Below are positions 52,652 to 61,800 of a stretch of 64,000 bases of DNA, piece by piece; position 1 is the stretch's first letter; every line of letters begins with the position of its first letter. The stretch lies in the NCBI GenBank assembly GCA_022783865.1, contig JALFYY010000005.1, forward strand, positions 1 through 64,000, read 5' to 3'. The notes under the pieces are model-generated. The model had not been told where the DNA came from, did no database searches, and saw only the letters and a list, made by a program, of their open reading frames with translations. The position numbers were made by a program, and so were the translations under genes. Source of the DNA: Bacteroidales bacterium (GTDB lineage Bacteria > Bacteroidota > Bacteroidia > Bacteroidales > Paludibacteraceae).

Positions 52652-54553
52652 TCAAGGAACAAACACTTTTTGTTGTCCGTGAATGTAAATTCCGCTTTGG
52701 GTGGGTGGTGCGGTAAGGCGTCTGCCCAAGATATCGTACCAAACCTTGTCTGTTTTATCCGTTTCCGCAGGCGAAAGACAATCTGTGGTATGTCTTTGTG
52801 AAACAGGCAATAACAGGCGTATATAGAGGTCGTCGGTTTGGTTGGCAAATTCAGTGTCGTAGTAAGTAATATCGTTCAACATGCTGGTAAGCAACGCATC
52901 CATCTGTGGTTTGAAAAGGTTCATGATGGCTTTGATACGGATTTGGCGTTCGTAAGGTTCGTATTGTTCCTCCATCATTTTGTCGAGCATTTGTTCCATG
53001 CCGGTTTGTACAAGTGCCGGAATGGTGTCGGTTTGTTTGAGATGTTCGTTGGCTTCGTTGTGGGTAAGTAAAGCGAGTGAGATAGGTTCACCCAGATACT
53101 GACAGACCATAGCGGCAGTTATATTCCGGTCGGCAGGAAGCCACCCGAAAAGTTGATAAAAGATATCTTTGATAGTGCTACTGCTCTGACATATTTCATC
53201 GATACGGTTGAGCATGGTAAAAGTCAGACTGCGGGTTATTTGCGGTATATGACGAGTCATTTCTTCCCTGCCATATCGCATGAAATCGGGGATAGTGTCC
53301 AACGACCGGATATAGCGTGTTTGCACATCTATTTCGTCGCCCCATGCGCTCAGACGCAACAGACGATAAGGACAGGGATAGGCAATGGCAGATCCTGTGG
53401 TTATTTCTACGATGCTGTCGGTGAGGGCTTCGTTGTAGTAGGTGGTAATGTCAGAAGTATGCATATGCCCTGTCAGCACGAGGTGTATGCCATGTTGCAT
53501 AAAGATGCGGCTAATGCTGTCGCCTTGTGTAATGGCGGCACTCGGCATCAATTGTTCCTGCATATAAATGTGTTGCAACAACTGGTGGTGCATCATAGCA
53601 ATGACAGTCTTGCCGTCAGCCTGCGCCAAATCGGCTTGTTGAAGAATCCATTGTAAGGTTTCTTCACGGATTTGTCCATCCGCTACCGTTTTGTTTGCGG
53701 CATCACCATGTTGTATGCTCAGATTATCGTACCAGCGTGTGGCATCGATTCCAAGTACACAAATGCCCGGAAACGGTTCGGCGAGGTAAGAGAGCGAATT
53801 CGGATCACGTTGCACATTATCGCCATAACCATAGTCATGATAGAGACCTGCAAATTCATCGGCAAGGATGTCTCGCGCCGGATAGGTGGCATCACCATCG
53901 TAGTAGCGTGCATTGGGGTTTTTGATATCGTGATTCCCCGGAATAACCAATGTAGGAATGCCCGCTTCTTTGAGTTGTTGCAAGTGAGAGAGAACCAATT
54001 CGTGGCTGAGATATTCGCCGTCTTTGGTAAGGTCACCGGCAATTAGTACGAGGTCAGGGCGATACGAAAGGATACTATCGGTCAATGCATTGAGAACATC
54101 TGCACTATGTGCCAACATCTTGCGGTCGGAGTTCAAAAGTCCGGTGTAGGCAGTACCTTGATTTTTCACCAAGTCCGGGTGCATAACATGGATGTCGGTG
54201 AGCAGGCAGATATTCCATGTTTTGCGTTGCAACGGATGGTCGGTGACAGTAAAAAAGGCAGAATCAAGTGCGATATTGTTCTGTTCACATCTGATTTTGT
54301 AATGCCCCGGTTCCAAAGTGCTTTCTGTCAGAAAACTGCCATTGCCCGATTCTGTTACATTGTAGATAGTCCTCAAAGGCAGCAACGCTTCATCTTTGTA
54401 AAGACAGAGCAAAGCGTTCTGCGGAAGTCCGGTATAAGTAACACTAACCGTCTTTCCCTGTTCAGTAACAACAGGTGAAGGAACAATAGTTTGCGCTTTC
54501 GTTCCTATAGCAAGGAGCAAAAGCAGAAAAAAGAGATATATTGACTGACGCAT
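52652..54553 (-). CDS. Secreted calcineurin-like metallophosphoesterase with C-terminal tail
   Basis: From the ATG at 54553 this is a 633-residue exported protein (signal peptide QSIYLFFLLLLLAIGTKAQ). A short beta domain (about 20-110) precedes the phosphoesterase core, with metal ligands in LLTDIHVMHPD, LVLIAGDLTKDGE, VIPGNHDI, MMHHQLLQH and LVLTGHMHTSD, all five conserved motifs. The about 200 residues after the core are helical and unrecognised. The end VWYDILGRRL...SGIYIHGQQKV resembles the short C-terminal motif of exported Bacteroidales proteins, also seen on two PUL proteins here. It interrupts the rsfS and surE neighbourhood. Its own promoter is at 54587-54594. Confidence 0.9.
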   Translation of the reverse strand: MRQSIYLFFLLLLLAIGTKAQTIVPSPVVTEQGKTVSVTYTGLPQNALLCLYKDEALLPLRTIYNVTESGNGSFLTESTLEPGHYKIRCEQNNIALDSAFFTVTDHPLQRKTWNICLLTDIHVMHPDLVKNQGTAYTGLLNSDRKMLAHSADVLNALTDSILSYRPDLVLIAGDLTKDGEYLSHELVLSHLQQLKEAGIPTLVIPGNHDIKNPNARYYDGDATYPARDILADEFAGLYHDYGYGDNVQRDPNSLSYLAEPFPGICVLGIDATRWYDNLSIQHGDAANKTVADGQIREETLQWILQQADLAQADGKTVIAMMHHQLLQHIYMQEQLMPSAAITQGDSISRIFMQHGIHLVLTGHMHTSDITTYYNEALTDSIVEITTGSAIAYPCPYRLLRLSAWGDEIDVQTRYIRSLDTIPDFMRYGREEMTRHIPQITRSLTFTMLNRIDEICQSSSTIKDIFYQLFGWLPADRNITAAMVCQYLGEPISLALLTHNEANEHLKQTDTIPALVQTGMEQMLDKMMEEQYEPYERQIRIKAIMNLFKPQMDALLTSMLNDITYYDTEFANQTDDLYIRLLLPVSQRHTTDCLSPAETDKTDKVWYDILGRRLTAPPTQSGIYIHGQQKVFVP

Positions 54554-54586
54554 ATATATACTATGAAATAGTGTAAATAATTGGTG

Positions 54587-54594
54587 CAAAGGTA
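54587..54594 (-). promoter_or_regulatory. Promoter of the metallophosphoesterase gene
   Basis: CAAAGGTA reads TACCTTTG on the minus strand, 34 bases before the start codon at 54553. Confidence 0.6.
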
Positions 54595-54638
54595 TTAAAA
54601 TTTTAGGAATTCGGCAAGAGTGCATTACGGAATTTGCT

Positions 54639-54671
54639 TATGACCCTTGTATAACCCTTGTATGAACCCTT
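54639..54671. repeat. 12-bp repeat TATGACCCTTG
   Basis: Three units, TATGACCCTTG, TATAACCCTTG and TATGAACCCTT, are the same family as 20578-20606 and 26272-26318. Confidence 0.7.
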
Positions 54672-54747
54672 ACTCGGAAAGTAATAGACAGAGGGGTGAA
54701 GGCAAAGACAGCCGGTTTTCGCGAACAGAAAAGGTATAAAAGCGACA

Positions 54748-54807
54748 AAACGGGAAGAATTGGGCATTATCGGGAACAAACGGGAAGAATCGGGAATTAT
54801 CGGGACA
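54748..54807. repeat. Two-copy 30-bp tandem repeat before a small gene
   Basis: 54748-54777 and 54778-54807 are 30-base copies sharing AAACGGGAAGAAT and TTATCGGGA with only a few differences. The repeat ends 20 bases before the -7 box TAACTTTG at 54827-54834, so each copy could hold a regulator-binding site. Inner direct repeats of CGGGA add further periodicity. Confidence 0.75.
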
Positions 54808-54826
54808 ATGCAGTTTTCTGATGTAG

Positions 54827-54834
54827 TAACTTTG
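54827..54834 (+). promoter_or_regulatory. Promoter of the 119-residue protein gene
   Basis: TAACTTTG, 57 bases before the ATG at 54891 and 19 bases after the 30-bp tandem repeat. Confidence 0.6.
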
Positions 54835-54890
54835 CTGACTGAAACATGTTTCAAGGCAAACAAACCCAATAATTGACAAACGAATTGATT

Positions 54891-55250
54891 ATGAGTAAAA
54901 TCATCCCTATCGATTTTCTGTGCAGTTTGCACGGAAAACTCAACAAAGACAGTGAGTATTATTTCCAAGAACGGTATGGTGTAACATTCACCGGACAGAG
55001 AAAAAAGCCGCGTAATCTCGAAACCCACCCGTACACTGCAGCAGAATTGGTGACACAACAGAAATTCCGCCGTACCAAGAAAGCCATACAAGGATTAAGC
55101 GATGCGGAAAAAGAAGCCTATCGGGAGGCATACGGGCAACAGAGTGCATACAAATCGCTGCAAGGATATATTTTTGCCCGGGAATATGCCAAACTGCAGA
55201 GACAACGCCAGAAGCAGGACGATGGTGTCAGAACGAGAAATAGATGGTAG
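54891..55250 (+). CDS. Small basic protein, conserved-hypothetical type
   Basis: This 119-residue cytosolic protein begins SKIIPIDFLCSLHGKLNKDSE, followed by a basic mid-region (GQRKKPRNLETHPYTAAELVTQQKFRRTKKAIQGLS) and a helical end (YKSLQGYIFAREYAKLQRQ). The pattern of a start with I(P)(M/I)D, GK, YF..R.G..YTG and a C-terminal Y.(S/T)L.GY.FA.EY is shared, as I recall, by a family of small Bacteroidales proteins of unknown function, some of them near prophages. The strong pI suggests nucleic-acid binding. Its 3' end overlaps the convergent membrane-protein gene by 23 bases. Confidence 0.65.
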   Translation: MSKIIPIDFLCSLHGKLNKDSEYYFQERYGVTFTGQRKKPRNLETHPYTAAELVTQQKFRRTKKAIQGLSDAEKEAYREAYGQQSAYKSLQGYIFAREYAKLQRQRQKQDDGVRTRNRW

Positions 55251-55509
55251 CCAATACGTATGGCATGGCACCAATGAGGATACCTTTGGCGAACCGCCAT
55301 GTATTGAGCTGGTAGAATACAAAGATAAACGCCAAATCGGGGAAGATGCTCACCAACAACAGTTTGTTGAGCACCGCCCCCATTTGGAATTGAAATGTCT
55401 GCAGGGCATACCACAGGTTCATTTGGTCGATATAGAGCAAACCAAAAGTTGCGGGCAAGAGCAGTCCGAAAAGTATGCCGAGCCAATATTTGTCGATTCT
55501 ATCTAACAA
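55228..55509 (-). CDS. Small membrane protein of unknown function
   Basis: This 93-residue protein has three hydrophobic helices (YWLGILFGLLLPATFGLLYI; GAVLNKLLLVSIFPDLAFIFVFY; FAKGILIGAMPYVLATIYF). I recall similar short membrane proteins near surE and lpxB in Bacteroidales, and surE is 117 bases upstream on the same strand here. The start MLDRIDKYW and basic flanks fit a cytosolic N-terminus. No function can be assigned. The gene ends inside the convergent small basic protein gene. Confidence 0.7.
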   Translation of the reverse strand: MLDRIDKYWLGILFGLLLPATFGLLYIDQMNLWYALQTFQFQMGAVLNKLLLVSIFPDLAFIFVFYQLNTWRFAKGILIGAMPYVLATIYFSF

Positions 55510-55513
55510 GGTT

Positions 55514-55545
55514 TAATTAACAATTAATAGTTAATATTGCATTAT
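55514..55545. repeat. AT-rich repeat, inverted relative to 42915-42947
   Basis: AATTAATAGTTAATATTGCA followed by TTAT is close to the reverse complement of the sequence at 42915-42947. Confidence 0.5.
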
Positions 55546-55626
55546 CATTGGGTAATATTGCCCTGCCCACACCGCGACAAACGCTATCGGGTCTATCAGG
55601 CGGGACTTGTCAGAATTACCGTGTTT

Positions 55627-56397
55627 CTACAATGCATTGTTTTCTACTGCAGTGCGCAAGGCGGCATTCTGCAATTGCTGATGACAGGTAGTATCCAAAG
55701 CGCAAGGCGTGACGGATATGTATCCGTGCGCCATAGCCCATTCGTCGGTATCCTCGGCATCTGGTTCGTGGTTGACGAAGTTGCCCGTGAGAATATAGAA
55801 TGTCTCACCATTGGGATATTGATAGGGTTTCAACTCTTTTTCCCAGTGCCCCTGACATTGCCGCGTGAAACGCACCCCGCGAATCTCTCCTTGCGGCGCA
55901 TTGATATTATAACATACGCCATGAGGGAAAGGATGCTGCAAAAGCTTCTCGGTAAGCGGCAGGATGTAGGGCTTCATCTGCGAGAAATCGGCATCGCTAT
56001 GGTGATCGTTGAGAGAGAAACCAATGGCAGGAATATCGTGTTCCGCAGCCACAAAGCATGCACCAATGGTACCGGAATAGATAACATTCACCGCTGCATT
56101 AGAGCCGTGATTGATGCCTGAAACGACCAAGTCAACCGGTTGGTCTTTCAGCACCACTTCCAATGCGAGTTTGATACAATCGGACGGCGTTCCGGAAGTG
56201 GTGTAAACAGCCAAATTCTCCGCTTTTTCTACCAGACGGAGCGTAATGGGCTGCATTACGGTAATGGCATTGGACTTTCCGCTTTGCGGTGTTTCAGGCG
56301 CAATGACCGTGACATTGCCGATTTGCTGCATGAGTTTCACCAATTCATGGATTCCTTTTGCACTCCAACTATCGTCATTAACAACAAGAATGTTCAT
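55627..56397 (-). CDS. surE: 5'/3'-nucleotidase SurE
   Basis: SurE (256 residues) is a metal-dependent phosphatase for nucleoside 5'- and 3'-monophosphates, linked to stress survival. The metal-binding start ILVVNDDSWSAKGI, APETPQSGKSNAIT with the conserved Ser, SGTPSDCIKLAL, VVSGINHGSNAAVNVIYSGTIGACF and the closing segment of the core are intact. It follows glmM by 3 bases and is the last gene of the tight minus-strand run that begins with the hybrid sensor gene. Confidence 0.96.
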   Translation of the reverse strand: MNILVVNDDSWSAKGIHELVKLMQQIGNVTVIAPETPQSGKSNAITVMQPITLRLVEKAENLAVYTTSGTPSDCIKLALEVVLKDQPVDLVVSGINHGSNAAVNVIYSGTIGACFVAAEHDIPAIGFSLNDHHSDADFSQMKPYILPLTEKLLQHPFPHGVCYNINAPQGEIRGVRFTRQCQGHWEKELKPYQYPNGETFYILTGNFVNHEPDAEDTDEWAMAHGYISVTPCALDTTCHQQLQNAALRTAVENNAL

Positions 56398-56400
56398 ACG

Positions 56401-57783
56401 TTATTTTGCCAAGCGGTTTACATCGTTGATAATACGTTGTGCCAATTCGTCAGCCTGCTCCATCGTAGCGGCTTCGGAATAGACACGGATGATAGGTTCT
56501 GTATTGGATTTGCGCAAGTGTACCCAGCCTTCGGCGAAGTCGATTTTGACACCGTCTTTGTCGTTGATACGCTCGTTGCGGTATTGTTCTTTGACAGCGG
56601 CAAGGAGGTTATCGACATTGATTTGCGGGGTGAGGTCGATACGGTTTTTGGAGATGAAATAGTTGGGGAACTCCCGGCGCAAGCAGGATACCTTGATACC
56701 TTTGTGCGCCAAGTTGCTCAAGAAGAGGGCGATACCGACGAGGGCATCACGACCATAGTGACTGGCAGGATAGATGACACCGCCATTGCCTTCGCCACCG
56801 ATAACGGCATGGTTGCGCTTCATCTCGGTAACAACATTGACTTCGCCCACTGCGCTGGCAGTATATTCGCCTCCGTGACGGCGTGTAACATCGCTCAAAG
56901 CACGCGTACTGCTCATATTGCTGACAGTATTGCCCGGCGTATGTTGCAGCACGTAGTCGGCAACGGAAACAAGCGTATATTCTTCGCCGAACATATCGCC
57001 GTTCTCGCAGATAATAGCCAAGCGGTCAACATCGGGGTCAACTACGAAACCGACATCGGCTTTGCCGGAGCGCAAGAGATCGGATATTTGGGTAAGGTGC
57101 TGCGGAAGCGGTTCGGGGTTATGCGGGAAATGTCCGTCGGGTGTGCAATTGAGTTCGATAATGTTTTTCACACCCAAGGCACGCAATACTGCAGGGATAG
57201 CGATACCGCCGATAGAATTGACGCAATCGACAGCCACAGTGAAATCCGCTTTTTCGATAGCGGCTTTGTCAACCAGTTTGAGACCGAGTACGTTGTCGAT
57301 ATGGTATTGCAGATAGTCTTTCTGTGTGAGTTTGCCCAAGTTGTCTACTTCTGCAAACAGGAAATCTTCTTTTTCAGCGATAGCGAGTACTTCTTTACCT
57401 TCGGCATCGTTGAGGAACTCCCCTTTTTCGTTGAGCAGTTTGAGAGCGTTCCACTGTTTGGGATTATGCGACGCCGTAAGGATGATACCGCCGGCAGCAT
57501 GTTCGCCTGTAACAGCGAGTTCGGTAGTCGGCGTGGTAGCCATGCCGATATTGACTACATTGTAGCCCATACCGAGCAATGTGCCGGTTACCAAGAGGTC
57601 AACCATTTCGCCCGAGATACGGGCATCACGACCTACAACAATCGTGTTGTTGTCAGGAAGATTATGACGGCGCTGGGTAGCATAAGCAGCCGTAAAGCGA
57701 ACGATATCAACGGGATTGAGCCCGTCTCCTACAGGTCCTCCGATCGTTCCGCGGATACCTGAGATTGACTTAACTAAAGACAT
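56401..57783 (-). CDS. glmM: Phosphoglucosamine mutase / phosphohexomutase
   Basis: This 460-residue enzyme interconverts glucosamine 6-phosphate and 1-phosphate for UDP-GlcNAc and cell-wall synthesis. The active-site serine is in ILTASHNPKQWN, the metal site is VDPDVDRLAII, the sugar loop GGEGNGGVIYP and the phosphate-binding end SNTEPIIRVYSEA. The start SLVKSISGIRGTIGG is typical. Its product pathway connects to nagB (glucosamine 6-phosphate) elsewhere in the window. Bacteroidetes members of this subgroup are sometimes annotated as phosphomannomutases, so substrate choice is not fully certain. Confidence 0.93.
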   Translation of the reverse strand: MSLVKSISGIRGTIGGPVGDGLNPVDIVRFTAAYATQRRHNLPDNNTIVVGRDARISGEMVDLLVTGTLLGMGYNVVNIGMATTPTTELAVTGEHAAGGIILTASHNPKQWNALKLLNEKGEFLNDAEGKEVLAIAEKEDFLFAEVDNLGKLTQKDYLQYHIDNVLGLKLVDKAAIEKADFTVAVDCVNSIGGIAIPAVLRALGVKNIIELNCTPDGHFPHNPEPLPQHLTQISDLLRSGKADVGFVVDPDVDRLAIICENGDMFGEEYTLVSVADYVLQHTPGNTVSNMSSTRALSDVTRRHGGEYTASAVGEVNVVTEMKRNHAVIGGEGNGGVIYPASHYGRDALVGIALFLSNLAHKGIKVSCLRREFPNYFISKNRIDLTPQINVDNLLAAVKEQYRNERINDKDGVKIDFAEGWVHLRKSNTEPIIRVYSEAATMEQADELAQRIINDVNRLAK

Positions 57784-57797
57784 TGTGTATTAGATTT

Positions 57798-58334
57798 TTA
57801 TTGATTGGTACGAATTTGCAATTTAAGGTCGTAGCCGTAGGGCGTGACCGTAAGTTGGTCTTCGCCCAGTTTGCTGGGTACGATAACCGTTGCTTCAGAA
57901 CCGGTGTATTTCATATAGCCGATAGCCAAATTCCATGCGGTACAAACGGAAGAATTGGATACTCCATACTGGAATTCAACAGGGAAAGGAGCGTCGTTGG
58001 GTGTCCAATAGCTTGTAGTGTCAGCATAGGCATTGAGGGTATATTTGCGATAGCGCAGATTGATTTCGTCACGGTATTTGACAGGGTCGCTTGCCGTGTC
58101 GCCCAACTGCGAGATGTGGAGATAGAGATTGTCGTCGATTTCCAAGAAATCCTTTTCACCCCAAGCACCATCGGGAAGAGTATCGATGATGTTGATATTC
58201 TGCCGTTTGATAAAGTCCTTGATGAGCTTTTTCTCCGCCTCCAATTCTTTGGCGTAGGTATTACTGCCATTGCAAGCGGTGAATGCCATTGCGCATAACA
58301 GCAAGCCGACAAATACAACTAATGATTTCTTCAT
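57798..58334 (-). CDS. DUF4827 lipoprotein
   Basis: This 178-residue envelope lipoprotein (lipobox AFTAC, Cys21) belongs, by its motifs (YAKELEAEKKLIKDFIKRQNINII and WNLAIGYMKYTGSEATVIVPSKLG), to the Bacteroidales DUF4827 family, which has an FKBP-like fold in outline. The same order (FKBP-like lipoprotein, DUF4827, glmM) recurs in Bacteroides as far as I recall. Two bases separate it from the upstream FKBP-like gene and 14 from glmM. Function unknown; a periplasmic chaperone role is a guess from the relative. Confidence 0.85.
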   Translation of the reverse strand: MKKSLVVFVGLLLCAMAFTACNGSNTYAKELEAEKKLIKDFIKRQNINIIDTLPDGAWGEKDFLEIDDNLYLHISQLGDTASDPVKYRDEINLRYRKYTLNAYADTTSYWTPNDAPFPVEFQYGVSNSSVCTAWNLAIGYMKYTGSEATVIVPSKLGEDQLTVTPYGYDLKLQIRTNQ

Positions 58335-58336
58335 AC

Positions 58337-58855
58337 TTAATAATTATGTTTTACTTCTATTTTGATTTTTACGTTTTCGTAGGGCGGTATTTCTCCGGTT
58401 CCCGTTTGTCCGTAGGCACAATACCAAGGTACCAACAAAACAGCCGATTCGTCCATGCGCATTTCAGGCAAAAAGCTGTCCACAGCCTTGACGGTTTGTC
58501 TTTTTTCCACCTCAATGCTCTCTTGCGTATCAAGCAACAAAGTATCCTGCAAGGTATATACTTTCATGCAGAGTGCCACCTGTTGCCCTTTTTGCAAATG
58601 CGGCTGCTCTGTCCGATGTGTTATCCGATACCAAAAGCCGGTATTGTGGAGCGTATAAGGCTGCCCGGCGGTCTGAACTGTCTGTGCTAAAGAACGGTCG
58701 GCTTCTTCTGCCATACGCTGATAAAAGAATACCATTGCGAGTTGTGCAGAATCGGATGTACCTGTCCGGTTAGCCGGTGCCTGCGGTTTGGTGCGCTGAC
58801 ATGCAACACATAACAAACATCCTGCCAAAGTCAATATGTAAATCAGTTTGCGCAT
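58337..58855 (-). CDS. FKBP-type peptidyl-prolyl isomerase-like lipoprotein
   Basis: This 172-residue lipoprotein (lipobox CVAC, Cys19) has a C-terminal half resembling FKBP domains: GFWYRITHRTEQPHLQKGQQVALCMKVYTLQDTLLLDT, then EMRMDESAVLLVPWYCAYGQTGTGEIPPYENVKIKIEV, where the YG..G...IPP...v.f.vel pattern is the FKBP active-site loop. It probably assists folding of exported proteins. Its start codon directly abuts the restored stop (58856-58858) of the hybrid sensor gene, which shows that the sensor gene originally extended to this point. Confidence 0.85.
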   Translation of the reverse strand: MRKLIYILTLAGCLLCVACQRTKPQAPANRTGTSDSAQLAMVFFYQRMAEEADRSLAQTVQTAGQPYTLHNTGFWYRITHRTEQPHLQKGQQVALCMKVYTLQDTLLLDTQESIEVEKRQTVKAVDSFLPEMRMDESAVLLVPWYCAYGQTGTGEIPPYENVKIKIEVKHNY

Positions 58856-61800
58856 TTATTTACCGATGCTTTTCTTATATTCGGTCGGTGTCATTCCATA
58901 GACGGCTTTGAAGCACTTGGAGAAGTAACGACTGTCGTTCATGCCGACCATATAGGTAACTTCCGTAATATTGTACGATCCCACTTCGAGGAGTTGTGCC
59001 GCCCGTTTGATACGCACTTCACGGATAAACTCCACAGGTGAGAGACCTGTAAGCGATTTGAGTTTGTTAAGAAGACGGTACGTCCCAATGCCATTTCGTT
59101 GACCAAATCTTCGACCACAAGACCATTGTTGTCCATGTTCTTTTCCATAAAGTCCATGAGTTTGGCAATAAACTTCTCGTTTGGCGTCTTGCCCTGTATC
59201 TGTTGCGGTGTAAGGTTGAGCAATTCGGTACGATAACGCTCTTGCAGTTTCTCACGTGACTTGAGGATATTATCCACTCTTGCTTGCAAATATTCAGGCG
59301 AGAAAGGTTTGGTGATATAGTCGTCGGCACCGTCGTTCATACTTTCCAGTTTGCTTTCAATAGCGTTTTTGGCTGTGAGCAAGATGATAGGAATGTGGTC
59401 GGTCTGGTTTGCAGACTTGAGTTGTTTGAGCAATTCCAAGCCGTCCATATTCGGCATCATAAGGTCGGAAATGATGATTTCAGGTACCAATGTTTTGGCT
59501 TTTTCCAATCCGTCGATTCCGTCAACCGCCGTTTCTACTTTGAACTGCTTGCTGAAGATATTCACCAGGAAAGAGCGCATATCGTCGTTGTCCTCGACCA
59601 CGAGCATTACTTTGCCCGATGCCGGCTCCAAATCGTGCGTTGCAGCGTTGTTTGCCGCATCTTTGAACGTCAACGGATCTTTGTCGTTAACTACCAAATC
59701 GACTTCGTTGCCGAAATGGTCTTTGCCTTTCTTGAACATCACGGTGAACGTGGTTCCTTTGTTCACTTCGCTCTCGACTTCGATATAGCCTTTGTGGAGA
59801 TCGACCAACTCTTTGACCAAGTTCATGCCGATACCGCTACCCGGTCGGCTGCTCAGGTTCTTGATTTCGTTCTGCGAAGAGAAGCGTTCGAACAGGATAG
59901 AGCGTTTTTCCAGAGGTATGCCCACTCCTTCGTCTTTGACTTTTACCAAGAGGAAATCGTTTTTTTCGCTTACGCTGACAGTGATGCTCTTGCCCGAAGG
60001 CGTGAATTTGAATGCGTTGGAAAGAAGGTTATAGACAATGACATCCACTTTGTCTTTATCCACATACGCCACGGCATCGGGCGCATTGTTTTCCACTTGG
60101 AAATTGATGTGCTTATCGTATGCCTCTTTGGTGAAATTGGCACAGATATCTTTAATCAGACTGGCAAAAGGCACAGCCTGTATTTTGAGCCGCAGTTTCC
60201 GGCTCTGCAGTTTCCGGAAGTCCAATATCTCGTTGATGAGCCGGAGCATACGGTTGCTGTTGCTTTGTACAATCTCGAGTTGTGTCCGGACGGAAGGCGA
60301 TATCTTTTCGGTTTTGAGAATGTTTTCTACCGGACCGGAGATGAGCGTAAGCGGTGTGCGCAGTTCGTGGGATATATTGGTAAAGAAACGGAGTTTCACA
60401 TCGGTAATTTTCTGTTCCATTTGTACTTCCTGCCGCACTTTATTATATGAAAATACAATGCGGTAGATAATATAGATGATGAGAACCGCAATGAGTATAT
60501 ACAGCAGGAAAGCCCAAACGGTTTGCCAGAAACTGGGTTGCAGTTTGATAGTCAGACTACGGGTATTATCGACCCATACGCCATCGGCATTGGTGGAGCG
60601 CACCAGGAAACGATAGGTACCGGAAGGGAGATTGGTATAAGTGGCTTTGCGTTGGGAGTGTACATAGTTCCAATCGTCTTCGAAACCTTCGAGCATATAG
60701 GCATATTGTATCCGGTCGGCTCCTGCAAAATCGATAGCTGCATATTCGATACTGAATACGGATTGCTTATGAGAGAGTGTCAGGCAGTCCACATAGTCGA
60801 TATTCTCTTTGAGCACAGAGCCTTTGGCACCCACTTGGACATCGTTGTTTGATATCTGGAAATTGGTGAGTTGCAAAGGCGGTACTTCGTCGGAAGGGAG
60901 AATCTGTTCGGGAGAGAAATTGCAATAGCCGTTGGTGTAACCGAAGAATATCTGTCCGGAATGGGTATGCAATGCTTTTGCTTCGGTGAAATAGGCGTCT
61001 TTTTCTCCGATAAGCGCCTTGAAGTATTGGAAATGCTGTTTGTGATAGTCGTAGCGCGTGATGGCATTTTCGGAAGTGAACCATAGTTTGCCGTTGGTAT
61101 CTTCAGAAATACTGAGTACGATATCGCTCTGCAAGCCACTTGCCACATTGAAGTTCTGCAAACCGAGTTCAGGTTCTGCAGAAAGGAGTTTGTTCAGTCC
61201 TCCACCGAAAGTACCAATCCAGATGTTGCCATCGGAATCTTTGTGCAAGCAACGCACATCGTGGAGTGAGACAAAGCGTGTGGTACGGTCTTTCATGGAG
61301 ATTTGCAACAGACCGGCGGTAGTAGCGGCATAGAGATAATCGCCATCGATAAGCAAATCGCGCACCATAGAGCATTGTTCTTTAGGATAACCGATCCAGT
61401 CGTTGGAGGAATTGAAGAACCTGCCGTCGGCATAGATGTTGACTCCACCGCCGTAAGTGCCGATATAGAGCCGTCCGAGGGCATCTTCGGTGATGGCATA
61501 GATATTATCGTTAGAAAGGCTATAAGGCTGCCCGTCAGCTCTGAAGTGAGTGATTTGCAATGTTTTTGGTGAAGAGCCAGTGGCTTTGTACAAACCGCCA
61601 CGGCGCGTGCCGAACCAGATATTGCCGGCATGGTCTTCGTACATGCAGTACACCAAGTCGGTGATGGGCAATACGGCTTTTTCGCGCATGTTGCCATCGT
61701 ACCAGGTTACTTTGCCGTTTTTGCTTGCGAGCAGTATGTCTCCGTGCCGCAGTTGCAACATGGCACGTACTTCGCCCGATTGCTTTTTGTTGGCCCTGAC

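Noticed and set aside
54748..54807. Repeat pair as a CRISPR array
   Set aside because: Only two copies, no spacers, no cas genes nearby.
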